Notes: a model not told the origin generated them from the letters alone. A stretch of 56,320 bases of DNA from Microscillaceae bacterium (GCA_011390205.1 JAABSX010000025.1:1-56320), one strand, 5' to 3'; positions 5,563 to 15,584 are shown, numbered from the stretch's first letter. Translations and numbers: made by a program.

Positions 5563-6687
5563 TTACTTACCGCCGTAGTATTTGTTCAAGGCATCATCTA
5601 AGGCTCTTCCTCTTAGATTTTTGCCTATAATAATGCCATTTTCATTTATCAAATAATTCATAGGGATGGAATTGATGCGGTATTTTACGCCCATGGCATT
5701 GCTCCAGCCCCTGAGGTCAGATACGTGATAATTCCACTCTAATTTATCATCTTTGATGGCTTTGAGCCAAGCCGCCTTGTTTTGGTCAAGAGATACACTG
5801 AATACAGTAAAGCCCTTGTCTTCAAAGTGGGCATAGGTTTGTATCAGGTTTCTGTTTTCGTAGCGACAAGGGCCACACCAAGATGCCCAAAAATCAATCA
5901 AGGTTACTTTGCCTTTGACCATCTCTAGACTCATTAGGGAGCCGTCAGCGGCAGTTTGGGAGATGGAAGGAGCTCTGTCGCCAATGTTAAAGCCCTCTTT
6001 AGCAGTTGTATTCTGTGTAGGTTTGACGGGGGGCTGCGTACTACTGACCTGTGTCTGTGGAGAGATCTGAAAACTCAACTTATCAGTGGCAGCATCAGCA
6101 TTGTAGATTGGATCTCTAAACCACTGAAAGACCTGTGTAGCCTTGGCATAGCCCTCTTTTATGAATACACCACAGCCCATGGCAGTCGCTTGACTAGACA
6201 AAATATTGTCTTTATGCCCTAATGACTTCATCCACATCTTGATAAAGTCATCAGCCAAACTTAGGTAAGTGGCAGAGGAGAGACTCATGGCTGCAATATT
6301 TTCGGCAATGGATGCATTGGAGATACCTGCAAGTTTTGCCCTGTCTGAAGTTGTTTTTCGGTTAATTTCCTTGGGATTATCATGGTCAAAAAAATCTTTC
6401 TCTACCATATGTTTGGAGTGATACCAAGCGGCTGCCTCTAAGCCTATGTTGTAGGGGAGTAACTTCTTGCCAAATTTTTGCCTTTGTTCATTGGTAGCAA
6501 AAAAAATACAGGCATTCAGGGCAGCGTAATCAGGGTTCGCATTGTTGATTTTTTCTTTAAATTTGCTTACCTGTCTAAAGCCCTCTAATTTGATGCTTCC
6601 ATCATAGTAGTTTTGGGCGTAAGCTGTAAGTGCAAAGCACAAAAGCAAAAGTGTAAGGAAGGCTGTTCTTTTAGTCAATAAATCCAT
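5563..6687 (-). CDS. Secreted CAP/SCP-domain protein fused to a TlpA-like thioredoxin
   Basis: 374 residues. I chose the start at 6687 (MDLLTKRTAFLTLLLL), because it gives a clean signal peptide ending TAYAQ; a start at 6741 would bury it. Residues about 45-210 form a CAP/SCP domain: SKHMVEKDFFDHDN, then SIAENIA, then GHKDNILSSQATAMGCGV. A linker leads to a thioredoxin-like domain (about 235-370) with the redox motif WCGPC at residues 270-274, preceded by VTLIDFWAS as in TlpA/ResA proteins. TlpA-type domains reduce or resolve periplasmic thiols. Neither half explains the other, and the fusion is uncommon. The gene is transcribed away from the E2 gene across a 429-bp gap. Substrate unknown. 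Confidence 0.85.
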   Translation of the reverse strand: MDLLTKRTAFLTLLLLCFALTAYAQNYYDGSIKLEGFRQVSKFKEKINNANPDYAALNACIFFATNEQRQKFGKKLLPYNIGLEAAAWYHSKHMVEKDFFDHDNPKEINRKTTSDRAKLAGISNASIAENIAAMSLSSATYLSLADDFIKMWMKSLGHKDNILSSQATAMGCGVFIKEGYAKATQVFQWFRDPIYNADAATDKLSFQISPQTQVSSTQPPVKPTQNTTAKEGFNIGDRAPSISQTAADGSLMSLEMVKGKVTLIDFWASWCGPCRYENRNLIQTYAHFEDKGFTVFSVSLDQNKAAWLKAIKDDKLEWNYHVSDLRGWSNAMGVKYRINSIPMNYLINENGIIIGKNLRGRALDDALNKYYGGK

Positions 6688-7116
6688 TGTATGTTTGTTT
6701 TTGAATTTGAGAAAATTACTTAAAAATAAGGCGTAACCCATTTGAAAATACCCTTATTTTTATTACTTAATACTGTATATACAAATATCAGTTTCCAAAA
6801 AAGGATTAATCCTATGTTAATATAATATTTTATGACTTATTTAGATGGAGTAATGATATGTTTTGCATCTTTCTAAATCATGTAGCAGTAAAACTGCGTA
6901 TTTTCACAAAATATTTTTATTTTTTAGAGAAAAAGTCTATTTTCTATCTGCTCACTTTCTCGGTAAAATCAAAATTTTACGTAAATTTGTGCCAATCCAT
7001 TCAAATTTATCTTTGTAATATTTGAGGATTGTTTTTTACAAAAAGAAGATTATTCTAAAAAAGACTTGATTTCTAAAGTTTGTTATTGATATTTCATATT
7101 AAATTCTAAAAAAATT
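6688..7116. other. Divergent intergenic region
   Basis: AT-rich gap between the CAP-thioredoxin gene and the E2 gene. TAAATTTG at 6982-6989 fits the -7 consensus for the rightward gene, without a clear -33 TTTG. I see no repeat or RNA structure here. Confidence 0.4.
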
Positions 7117-8529
7117 ATGGCATTGGTGGAAATGGTTATGCCCAAAATGGGCGAAAGTGTAATGGAAGGTACTATCCTCAAATGGCTCAAAGCCGTGGGC
7201 GATACCATAGAACAAGACGAGCCAGTCTTAGAGGTAGCTACAGACAAGGTAGATACAGAGATTCCAGCCATTCAAGGAGGAGTTTTGAAAGAAATCTTGG
7301 CTCAAGAGGGTGACGTAGTGCAGATAGGTAAGGTCATTGCCATCATTGCCACAGATTCTGAAGATACCAGTACGGCTCCCTCTGGCATCAGCCAAGCGCA
7401 AGAAAGCCCACAAAAAAAGGACAATTCTCAAGAAGAAGCCCCCATACTCTCAGAGGCTCTTCAGAGTATAGAACAAAGTCTGGAAGAAGCTCAGCATTTT
7501 GCAAGTAACGGAGTAGAAAGACTCTCTGTGCCTGCAGAAGGAAGGTTTTATTCTCCTTTGGTGATGAACATCGCCAAAACTGAGGGAATTAGTATGGAAG
7601 AGCTTTCTTATATCCCAGGCTCGGGCTTAGAGGATAGGGTTACTAAAAAAGATATCCTCAGCTATCTAGCCCAAAGAAAGCAAGACTCTAGCCCAGCAAC
7701 TCAGCAAAAAAGCACTCAGACAGCTGCCACACCTGCACCAGCCCAAACCCAAACCCAAACCGTCAGCACGCCTGCTGTCACTAGCCCTGAAATAAGCCGC
7801 CCAGCTACTTCTATCAGTGGCAATGTAGAAATCATAGAAATGGACAGAATGCGCCGTATGATTGCCGAGCGTATGGTAGATTCTAAACGGACTTCTCCGC
7901 ACGTAACCACCTTTATAGAAGTAGATGTAACCAACATCGTCAGGTGGCGCAATCAAGTCAAAGATGAATTTAAGAAAAAAGAAGGTGAAAATCTTACTTT
8001 CACACCTATTTTTATGGAGGCGATTATCAAGGCATTGAAAGATTTTCCGATGATTAACATATCTGTAGAAGGAGATAAGATTATCCGCAAAAAAGACATC
8101 AATATCGGGATGGCCACCGCCCTGCCTTCTGGCAACCTTATCGTGCCTGTGATTCACCAAGCAGACCACCTGAGCCTTGTGGGGCTTACCAAAAAAGTAA
8201 ATGAACTTGCCAGCCGTGCACGCCAAAACAAACTCAAGCCTGACGAACTCTCTGGAGGGACTTACACAGTGTCTAATATTGGCTCCTTCGGAAATGAAAT
8301 GGGTACGCCCATCATCGTACAGCCTCAAGTGGCTATTATGGCAATCGGTACAATTAAGAAGAAGCCTGCTGTCATAGAAACAGAAGAAGGAGATATGATT
8401 GCAATCAGACACTTGATGTTTATCTCTCACTCTTATGACCACAGGGTGGTAGATGGTGCTCTAGGAGGGATGTTTGGCAGAAGAGTCGCTGATTATTTAG
8501 AGGCTTTTGACACCAAGCGTAGTATTTAA
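7117..8529 (+). CDS. 2-oxoacid dehydrogenase E2 component (dihydrolipoamide acyltransferase)
   Basis: 470 residues. The N-terminal lipoyl domain (about 1-80) has the lipoylated lysine at residue 44 in EVATDKVDTEIPA. A Ser/Gln-rich linker follows. A peripheral-subunit-binding domain (about 142-180, RFYSPLVMNIAKTEGISMEEL and DRVTKKDIL) is next, then an Ala/Pro/Thr/Gln linker. The C-terminal acyltransferase domain carries the catalytic DHRVVDG with His442 and Asp446. It transfers the acyl group from E1-bound thiamine to CoA in a cytoplasmic multienzyme complex. With one lipoyl domain and a DKVDTE site it looks more like a branched-chain or 2-oxoglutarate type than a pyruvate E2. E1 and E3 are not adjacent, so the substrate is not settled. 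Confidence 0.9.
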   Translation: MALVEMVMPKMGESVMEGTILKWLKAVGDTIEQDEPVLEVATDKVDTEIPAIQGGVLKEILAQEGDVVQIGKVIAIIATDSEDTSTAPSGISQAQESPQKKDNSQEEAPILSEALQSIEQSLEEAQHFASNGVERLSVPAEGRFYSPLVMNIAKTEGISMEELSYIPGSGLEDRVTKKDILSYLAQRKQDSSPATQQKSTQTAATPAPAQTQTQTVSTPAVTSPEISRPATSISGNVEIIEMDRMRRMIAERMVDSKRTSPHVTTFIEVDVTNIVRWRNQVKDEFKKKEGENLTFTPIFMEAIIKALKDFPMINISVEGDKIIRKKDINIGMATALPSGNLIVPVIHQADHLSLVGLTKKVNELASRARQNKLKPDELSGGTYTVSNIGSFGNEMGTPIIVQPQVAIMAIGTIKKKPAVIETEEGDMIAIRHLMFISHSYDHRVVDGALGGMFGRRVADYLEAFDTKRSI

Positions 8530-8702
8530 TCAAAATTAATAAATATCTTTAAAAATATTTTGGAGTAGTTAGACAGTAAATTGATTTTCAAGTGCTTGAT
8601 AGTCAGTATTCTAACATCGTGCTGTCAGCTGTTCCTTGAGAAGTGTCTGTATTTAAGCAGATAAAAAAAATGCTCTATAAAATCAGTATTTACAAAATTT
8701 GA

Positions 8703-8710
8703 TATTTTTG
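8703..8710 (+). promoter_or_regulatory. Putative -7 element of nhaB
   Basis: TATTTTTG matches TAnnTTTG 37 bases before the nhaB start. No well-spaced -33 TTTG is seen. The rest of 8530-8746 is AT-rich with no recognisable feature. Confidence 0.4.
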
Positions 8711-8746
8711 CTTATTCAGTAAAACAAAATTATAAACTCAATTATC

Positions 8747-10249
8747 ATGCCCAATCAAAAACAAAATGTTGCCTTTAGTTCATTCATGGGTAGCAGCCCT
8801 TTATGGTACAAACAGGCGGTTCTTTTTTCATTAATCATTAACCCTATTTTATTATTCGGAATCGGCGGCGAACTGGGTCAGACGGTTACGGGCTGGGTCA
8901 TACTGATTGAGTTTATTGGTACATTGGCACTTGCCCTGCGTTGTTATCCTTTGATTCCTGGTGGCTTACTGGCTTTTGAGGCGGCAGTGATGGGTTTGGT
9001 AACTCCCGAGGGGATTTACCATGAGGTAGAAGCTAACCTAGAAGTAATTATGCTTTTGCTTTTTATGGTGGCAGGGATTCACTTTATGCAAGATTTACTT
9101 TCTTGGATATTTACAAAAATCTTGACTGGCATCCGCTCTAAGGTATGGCTCTCTGTAACATTTACTTTTGTGGGTGCATTCTTATCTGCTTGGCTAGATG
9201 CCCTGACCGTAACGGCAGTGATGATAGCCGTAGCGATTGCTTTTTACAATATTTATACAAGTGCCTCTATAGATGACAGAGCACCCGACAAATCTAAAAC
9301 CGAAGACGAGCGAAAAGTGCTTGCAAGAGAAGATTTTGAAAATTTTAGTGGTTTTTTGAGAAATTTGCTAATGCATGGGGTGATAGGTACAGCCCTAGGG
9401 GGCATGTCCACTCAGGTAGGTGAGCCACAGAACTTAATCATTGCCTCACAGATGGGCTGGGATTTCATAGAGTTTTATTTGGTGATGGCACACGTTTCTA
9501 TTCCTATTTTATTTGCTGGGATGCTGACTACCATCTTTGTAGAGAAACTCAAAATAGTAGGGTATGGCTATCAAATCCCTGATGCCGTGCGTGATATTCT
9601 CAAAGCAAATGCTGCCAAAATGCAGGCCGAAATGGATGACAAAAAACGCTGGCATCTATTCGTGCAGGCTGTAGGTGGTATTTGGCTCGTCATTGCCTTG
9701 GCATTGCATTTGGCAGAGGTAGGGCTGATTGGTCTTTCGGTGATTATATTCTTAACGGCTATGATGGGCAAAATTGATGAGAATACCATAGGGCATGCCT
9801 TTGAAGAGGCAACACCCTTTACCTCTCTCCTGATAGTATTTTTTGTAATCGTGGGGATGATTGAGCATATTCACTTGTTTAAACCTGTCATAGAATTGGC
9901 TCTCAGTGCCGAAGGCGATTCGCAGCCTTATATGTTTTTTGCTTTCTCAGGATTGCTTTCTGCCATCAGTGACAATGTATTCGTAGGGACTATTTACATC
10001 AAGCAAGCTGTAGCGGCACTTGGTACAGAGTCAATTCAAGCCAAAAATGTGGCTGTTGCTATCAATGTAGGTACTAATATTCCTTCTATTGCTACTCCAA
10101 ACGGACAAGCAGCATTCTTGTTTTTACTTACCAATGCCATTGCGGCACGCATTAAATTGTCTTATTTCCGAATGGTCATCATGGCACTGCCTTATTTCAT
10201 CGTGCTTACCATTGTTTGTATTGTGTTTCTTACTTGGAACTGGATCTAA
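8747..10249 (+). CDS. nhaB: Na+/H+ antiporter NhaB
   Basis: 500 residues, the normal NhaB length, with about twelve hydrophobic segments. Strong family stretches are FMGSSPLWYKQAVLF, ALALRCYPLIPGGLLAFEA, EANLEVIMLLLFMVAGIHFM and SAWLDALTVTAVMIAVA. It exchanges cytoplasmic Na+ for external protons across the inner membrane and so supports sodium and pH homeostasis. A charged cytosolic loop (about 180-200, RAPDKSKTEDERKVL) and the ending NVGTNIPSIATPNGQAAF are also NhaB-like. It appears monocistronic, with a -7 element just upstream. NhaB is best known from gammaproteobacteria and occurs in marine Bacteroidota. The family call is firm. Confidence 0.93.
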   Translation: MPNQKQNVAFSSFMGSSPLWYKQAVLFSLIINPILLFGIGGELGQTVTGWVILIEFIGTLALALRCYPLIPGGLLAFEAAVMGLVTPEGIYHEVEANLEVIMLLLFMVAGIHFMQDLLSWIFTKILTGIRSKVWLSVTFTFVGAFLSAWLDALTVTAVMIAVAIAFYNIYTSASIDDRAPDKSKTEDERKVLAREDFENFSGFLRNLLMHGVIGTALGGMSTQVGEPQNLIIASQMGWDFIEFYLVMAHVSIPILFAGMLTTIFVEKLKIVGYGYQIPDAVRDILKANAAKMQAEMDDKKRWHLFVQAVGGIWLVIALALHLAEVGLIGLSVIIFLTAMMGKIDENTIGHAFEEATPFTSLLIVFFVIVGMIEHIHLFKPVIELALSAEGDSQPYMFFAFSGLLSAISDNVFVGTIYIKQAVAALGTESIQAKNVAVAINVGTNIPSIATPNGQAAFLFLLTNAIAARIKLSYFRMVIMALPYFIVLTIVCIVFLTWNWI

Positions 10250-10616
10250 GAATCTGTCAGGCTAGATTTACGGTGAGATTCGTAAGCCCTTACTTTGAAG
10301 CTGGATGGCTCTCCGACAGTTTTTGTGAAATCAAAGCTGCAGTGAAGCCGTCTATGCTTCCATAAACTTGTAAAGAAATCATTCCTCGCATTTTTTTATT
10401 CTAAAAATCTGAATGAGTATTTGTGCTCACACCTCACGGAGGGGGAGGTCTGGCTTCTCTATCATAACCTAAGAATCCAGTTTTGGATGTGAAAGAGGCG
10501 AAAAGTATCAAAAGAAACTCACTCAAAAAATCAGACTGAAAGTAGTTTTCTCTTGACTATGCCAGTGTTAAAGCCTCAATTTGGCAGACTATAAACTACT
10601 ATTACAGAACATTTGA
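10250..10616. other. Intergenic region between convergent genes
   Basis: 367 bp between nhaB and the convergent hypothetical gene. No convincing terminator hairpin with T tract, RNA gene or repeat is visible. Confidence 0.4.
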
Positions 10617-11621
10617 TTACTTTCCTGACAAATATTGATTTAAGTTATCAAGTACATAAAGCTGCCCTCTAAGGTAGTTAATCTGTTTGATAAGTGCTTT
10701 TGCCGCAGACACATTCTCCCCAAAGTAGGCATACGCTTGGCAGATATTGGGGTTTTTGGTAGAGAGTGTTCTTTCTTTTCCCCTATCCGCTTGGTATCCG
10801 TAATAGACATTCTCTGAGGTGAAGATATTGTTGTAACTGCTGGCTTTGTTGGTGCCAGTACGATAGATAAAAGGCTCACCCTCTACTCCTTCATGCCAGT
10901 CTCTAAGTTCAAACATATTATTACCCCAAGGCACTATCATATCTATGATGCTGATATGCTGTGCCATAAACTGGTCTTTCAGTCTTACTTTACGGTAGTA
11001 TTGCAGACAAAAATCACCTCTCTGGGCTAGGTCTAAATCAATGGGGGTAAAGCCCATGCGCTCGGCATTTTTAATAACCTCTTGCACATGGATATACTTG
11101 GGCTTCGCTTGTTTCAGGTTAGGTTTAGGTTTTTGTTGCTCTTTTTCAATAGTTTTGGCTTGTAGCACAATACTTCCCGATGCCAAATCTTTTAGCTGAT
11201 ACTGCCCTGTCTGTGCCATCACTTGGCACCAGCCATTGACACAGGTGTTGGCATCATCATTTTCTCTGCCTCCTGAGAGAGTATAATCATGGTATAAGTT
11301 AATGCCCTCCATCTGTGTGGAGATTTGCCAGACCCTATATTGATAGTGTGGCTGCCTCAGGGCATTGAGTTCGTGTAGTATCTGCCTGAGTTTGTCTTGA
11401 TACGTTTGTATGAGCTGATCTTTGTAATTTATGACAAGTTGCTGAAGGTTTTGTACGCCTTGTTGTGGAGTTACTTGGAGTATTTCAATGATTTCGTCTG
11501 CATTGAGCTGTAGGTAGCTGTTTGTATTTGTAGAAGATTCACTTTGTGCTTTGAGCAATGAGCCTGTTATATATTGAGATAATACAAGGAAAATGCAGAT
11601 GTAAATTTTTTTTGGATTCAT
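10617..11621 (-). CDS. Secreted hypothetical protein
   Basis: 334 residues starting with a signal peptide (hydrophobic run about 5-24, ending SLLKAQS). A glutamine-rich helical segment (about 35-100, LQQLVINYKDQLIQTYQDKL) is followed by a mixed region with two cysteines in NTCVNGWCQVM. A central KPKPNLKQAKPKYIHVQE linker precedes a C-terminal part with YYRKVRLKDQFMAQHISII and the ending NQYLSGK. I do not recognise the family. It has no sorting tail, so it probably stays in the periplasm or outer membrane. It is alone on its strand, divergent from the acetyltransferase gene. Confidence 0.6.
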   Translation of the reverse strand: MNPKKIYICIFLVLSQYITGSLLKAQSESSTNTNSYLQLNADEIIEILQVTPQQGVQNLQQLVINYKDQLIQTYQDKLRQILHELNALRQPHYQYRVWQISTQMEGINLYHDYTLSGGRENDDANTCVNGWCQVMAQTGQYQLKDLASGSIVLQAKTIEKEQQKPKPNLKQAKPKYIHVQEVIKNAERMGFTPIDLDLAQRGDFCLQYYRKVRLKDQFMAQHISIIDMIVPWGNNMFELRDWHEGVEGEPFIYRTGTNKASSYNNIFTSENVYYGYQADRGKERTLSTKNPNICQAYAYFGENVSAAKALIKQINYLRGQLYVLDNLNQYLSGK

Positions 11622-11961
11622 TGAATTGAGATTTTTTTAAAACAATTAAATTTACGAAACTATCTACTACTAAGTTATGCTATTACAAGGTAATTAATAA
11701 GAATAATACTTGCCCCTGTGCTTATTTATGTTTTTTATAAACTGCTTAAGAGGCTAATGTATTGATGATTGACTTTTACTTTTTGGCAGCTATTGTATGT
11801 ATATTCTTTGTCCATTACTTTTGTAGGCGAAGTACATTGAGACAAAAATATGCTTCGATTATCATAAATCAAACTTATATTTTGAATGATGCCCAATTTT
11901 TAAGCTAATTTTACGAATATTTATATATTCTAAAACATTCACTGCCAAAAAACACCACTCT
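11622..11961. other. Divergent intergenic region
   Basis: 340 bp of AT-rich sequence between the secreted hypothetical gene and the GNAT gene. No repeat, RNA gene or full promoter pair is evident. Confidence 0.35.
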
Positions 11962-12513
11962 ATGTCATTTTATTCTGAAAAAACCATACAAATACAAAAA
12001 GCGACTCCAGCGGATGCTCCTGCCCTAACAAGCCTTGCCAGATATGCTTTTTTGGAGACTTATATTCCGTTGGCTCCTCACCGCAAAAAAGAAATAGAAC
12101 AATATGTAGCCAAGGATTTTACACTCTTAAACACTGAGCTTGCCCTCCAAGACCCTGCCGTTCATTTTTTTGTGATGAAGGCGCTATTCTTGGAAGAAAC
12201 CCTGCTGCTAGGCTATGCCAAACTCAATACGGCACTCAGCACGCCCAGCATTGGAGCTAAGAATAAAGTATGTATAGAGCGGTTTTATATTCATCCAGCA
12301 CATAAAAACAGAGGCCTAGGGGCTCAGCTCATGAAAACAGTATTGAAGTATATCAGGCAGCAAGGCATAAAAATAGTCTGGCTCACTGTCTGGGATGTTA
12401 ATTTGGCAGTCATTGATTTTTATGAGCGTTTCGGGTTTAGGCAGGCAGGTGTGCATCTTTTTGATATGGGAGATACCATAGATGAAGATATACTGATGGT
12501 TTTGGAGGTCTAA
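11962..12513 (+). CDS. GNAT-family N-acetyltransferase (PaiA-like)
   Basis: 183 residues, a single GNAT domain that transfers an acetyl group from acetyl-CoA to an amine. The acetyl-CoA-binding loop is IHPAHKNRGLGAQLMKTVL, a variant of R/QxxGxG/A. It is followed by WLTVWDVNLAVIDFYERFGF and the ending GVHLFDMGDTIDEDILM. The combination of VWDxNxxAxxFYxRxGF and GDxxDEDxLM resembles polyamine acetyltransferases of the PaiA/SpeG-like branch, so spermidine or a similar polyamine is a reasonable but unproven substrate. Cytoplasmic. It precedes carB by 171 bp, and carB seems to have its own promoter. Confidence 0.8.
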   Translation: MSFYSEKTIQIQKATPADAPALTSLARYAFLETYIPLAPHRKKEIEQYVAKDFTLLNTELALQDPAVHFFVMKALFLEETLLLGYAKLNTALSTPSIGAKNKVCIERFYIHPAHKNRGLGAQLMKTVLKYIRQQGIKIVWLTVWDVNLAVIDFYERFGFRQAGVHLFDMGDTIDEDILMVLEV

Positions 12514-12584
12514 ACTAAACAGGAAAGGCCTCACCCAATCCTGCATTCCTTAGGCCCACTCCACCAAAATCCAAAGAATTTTCC

Positions 12585-12592
12585 TAGCTTTG
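12585..12592 (+). promoter_or_regulatory. Putative -7 element of carB
   Basis: TAGCTTTG matches TAnnTTTG 93 bases before the carB start. No clear -33 TTTG is seen. Confidence 0.35.
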
Positions 12593-12684
12593 CATAATTT
12601 ACAAAGAAGCGAATGAGAATATTCATTCCTTATCACCTGATTTCTGAATATTTATTTTTTTAACCCTTAATAGCCCTTTGCTTT

Positions 12685-15570
12685 ATGCCCCGCAGACAAG
12701 ATATTAAATCGGTTTTGATTATTGGTTCAGGCCCTATTGTCATTGGCCAAGCCTGTGAGTTTGATTATGCTGGCTCACAAGCCGCCCGCTCACTCCGTGA
12801 AGAAGGCATTGAAGTTATATTGATTAACTCCAACCCTGCCACCATTATGACTGACCCCAAAATGGCAGACCACGTCTATCTAAAACCCCTCGAACCCAAA
12901 TACATAGAAGAAATCCTCAAAGACCACCCCCAGATAGATGCCGTACTGCCTACAATGGGTGGACAAACGGCTCTCAACCTTGCCATTGACTGCCAAAACG
13001 AAGGACTCTGGGAAGAATACAATGTAGAAATCATCGGTGTGGACATCAAAGCCGTAGAAACTACCGAAGACCGTGAGAAATTTCGCCTTAAAATGAAAGA
13101 ACTCAATGCCAATGTCTGTGACGGACGCACGGCCACTTCATTCTTAGAAGGTAAAAAAATCGCCCAAGAAATTGGCTTCCCGCTCGTCATACGCCCTTCT
13201 TACACACTCGGAGGCACAGGAGGAGGCTTCGTAAACACCCCTGAAGAATTTAACAAAGCACTCACCCATGGCTTGACTGCCTCACCCATTCACGAGGTGC
13301 TTATAGAACAGAGTATCTTGGGTTGGAAAGAATTTGAACTAGAGCTTCTCAGAGATGGCACGGGCAATATCATCATTATCTGCTCTATAGAAAACGTGGA
13401 CCCCATGGGGATTCATACAGGCGACTCCATCACCGTAGCCCCTGCTATGACCCTCTCCGACAAACTCTACCAAGAGATGCGTAACCTTGCCAAGACTTGT
13501 ATGAATGGCATTGGGCAGTTTGCAGGTGGATGTAATATTCAGTTTGCTGTAAACCCCGAAGATGACCAAATCGTGGTCATTGAGATTAACCCAAGAGTCT
13601 CCCGATCCTCTGCACTCGCCTCCAAAGCCACAGGATACCCCATCGCTAAGATAGCCGCAAAACTTGCCATAGGTTATGACTTAGACGAACTCAAAAACCA
13701 GATTACAAAAACTACCTCTGCTTACTTTGAGCCAAGCATTGACTATGTGATTGTAAAAATACCCCGCTGGAATTTTGATAAATTTCAGGGAGCTGATTTA
13801 CGCCTAGGCTTGCAGATGAAATCCGTAGGAGAGACAATGGGCATCGGCAGAAATTTTCAAGAAGCTCTCCAAAAAGCCTGTCAATCTTTAGAAAATAGAC
13901 GCAACGGACTCGGGGCAGATGGCAAAGAATGCACAGACCAAAAAGAAATCTTAGACAACCTCGAAAACCCTAAAGCAGACCGTATTTTTTATATCAAAGA
14001 TGCTTTCTCTATGGGTATCTCCCCAAAAACTATCCAGAAACTGACCAAGATAGACAAGTGGTTTTTACAGCAAATAGAAGAACTGGCGCAGATAGACAAA
14101 GAAATTCAGAAATACAAACTGGATAACCTACCCAAAGCTTTGCTTATGAAAGCCAAGCAAAAGGGCTATGCAGACAGACAAATCGCACATTTACTTTCTT
14201 GCTTAGAGAGTGATGTCTATACCCTTAGACAGCAGCTAGGTGTGCAGCGTGTTTATAAAATGGTAGATACTTGTGCCGCTGAATTTGAGGCACTTACCCC
14301 TTATTATTACTCTACTTTCATCAATCAAAGCCAAGAAGACAAGGGCACTTACGGTTTTGCCGATGAGATGCACAATGAATCCATAGTTACAGAAAAAAAG
14401 AAAGTAATCATCCTAGGCTCGGGGCCTAACCGAATAGGACAAGGAATCGAGTTTGATTACTGCTGTGTGCATGGGGTACTTGCTGCCAAAGAAGCTGGCT
14501 ATGAGGCCATTATGATTAACTGTAACCCTGAGACGGTCTCCACAGATTTTGACATTGCGGACAAGCTGTATTTTGAGCCTGTGTTTTGGGAGCATATTTA
14601 TGATATTATTTTGCACGAAAAGCCTGAGGGTGTCATCGTGCAGCTAGGTGGGCAAACCGCCCTTAAGCTTGCCGAAAAGCTAGATAGATACGGGATTCCT
14701 ATTCTGGGTACACCTTATGAAGCGCTTGACCTTGCCGAAGACCGTGAGCGTTTTTCGGTAATGCTCCAAGAAAACAACATTCCATATCCAGAGTTTGGGG
14801 CAGTCAGGACGGCAGAAGCCGCTGTAGAGCTTGCCAAGCAGCTTGATTTTCCGCTGCTGGTGCGTCCGTCTTATGTGCTAGGTGGGCAGCGGATGAAGAT
14901 TGTCATCAATGAAGAAGAGCTAGAAGAGCATGTAGTAGATGTCTTGAATTATTTTCCTAACAACAATATCTTGCTAGATAGATTCTTAGACAATGCCATA
15001 GAAGCCGAAGCGGATGCCCTCTGTGATGGTGAAGAGGTCTATATCATCGGGATTATGGAGCACATTGAGCCTGCGGGAATCCACTCAGGAGACTCCAATG
15101 CAGTGTTACCGCCTTTTTCGCTCAGCCCACTCATGATGGAGCAAATCGCTGAATACACTAAAAGAATAGCCCTTGCCTTAGATACCAAAGGGCTGATAAA
15201 CATACAATTTGCCATCAAAGACGAGACTGTGTATGTGATAGAAGCCAACCCTCGTGCTTCTCGCACAGTGCCTTTTATTTGCAAATCTTATGAGCGGCCT
15301 TATATCAATTATGCCACGAAGATTATGCTCGGTGATAAAAAACTGAGTGATTTTGATTTGGATAAATCAGCTACTTCTTGGTTTATCCCTGTGCGTCAGG
15401 GCTATGCCATTAAAATTCCTGTTTTTTCGTTTAATAAATTTCCGAATGTAAATAAAGAGCTAGGACCTGAGATGAAATCTACGGGGGAGGCGATTTATTT
15501 TATCAAAAACCTCAGAGATGAGTTTTTCAAAAAAGTATATAGTGAACGTAATTTGTATTTGAGCAAATAA
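12685..15570 (+). CDS. carB: Carbamoyl-phosphate synthase large subunit
   Basis: 961 residues with the two homologous ATP-grasp halves of CarB. The first opens with LIIGSGPIVIGQACEFDYAG and continues to EINPRVSRSSALASKATG. The second opens with ILGSGPNRIGQGIEFDYCC and runs to EANPRASRTVPFICKS. With the small subunit it makes carbamoyl phosphate from glutamine, bicarbonate and two ATP for arginine and pyrimidine synthesis. The protein stops soon after GPEMKSTGEAI, about 110 residues short of E. coli CarB. It therefore lacks the MGS-like allosteric domain that binds UMP and ornithine. I believe this shorter form also occurs in other Bacteroidota. carA is not adjacent. A 13-bp hairpin follows. 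Confidence 0.95.
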   Translation: MPRRQDIKSVLIIGSGPIVIGQACEFDYAGSQAARSLREEGIEVILINSNPATIMTDPKMADHVYLKPLEPKYIEEILKDHPQIDAVLPTMGGQTALNLAIDCQNEGLWEEYNVEIIGVDIKAVETTEDREKFRLKMKELNANVCDGRTATSFLEGKKIAQEIGFPLVIRPSYTLGGTGGGFVNTPEEFNKALTHGLTASPIHEVLIEQSILGWKEFELELLRDGTGNIIIICSIENVDPMGIHTGDSITVAPAMTLSDKLYQEMRNLAKTCMNGIGQFAGGCNIQFAVNPEDDQIVVIEINPRVSRSSALASKATGYPIAKIAAKLAIGYDLDELKNQITKTTSAYFEPSIDYVIVKIPRWNFDKFQGADLRLGLQMKSVGETMGIGRNFQEALQKACQSLENRRNGLGADGKECTDQKEILDNLENPKADRIFYIKDAFSMGISPKTIQKLTKIDKWFLQQIEELAQIDKEIQKYKLDNLPKALLMKAKQKGYADRQIAHLLSCLESDVYTLRQQLGVQRVYKMVDTCAAEFEALTPYYYSTFINQSQEDKGTYGFADEMHNESIVTEKKKVIILGSGPNRIGQGIEFDYCCVHGVLAAKEAGYEAIMINCNPETVSTDFDIADKLYFEPVFWEHIYDIILHEKPEGVIVQLGGQTALKLAEKLDRYGIPILGTPYEALDLAEDRERFSVMLQENNIPYPEFGAVRTAEAAVELAKQLDFPLLVRPSYVLGGQRMKIVINEEELEEHVVDVLNYFPNNNILLDRFLDNAIEAEADALCDGEEVYIIGIMEHIEPAGIHSGDSNAVLPPFSLSPLMMEQIAEYTKRIALALDTKGLINIQFAIKDETVYVIEANPRASRTVPFICKSYERPYINYATKIMLGDKKLSDFDLDKSATSWFIPVRQGYAIKIPVFSFNKFPNVNKELGPEMKSTGEAIYFIKNLRDEFFKKVYSERNLYLSK

Positions 15571-15584
15571 AAAACCTGATGCTC

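Noticed and set aside
7666..8442. A 258-residue frame opposite the E2 gene
   Set aside because: It is a codon-pattern shadow of the E2 gene; the translation is His/Cys/Phe-rich without any family features.
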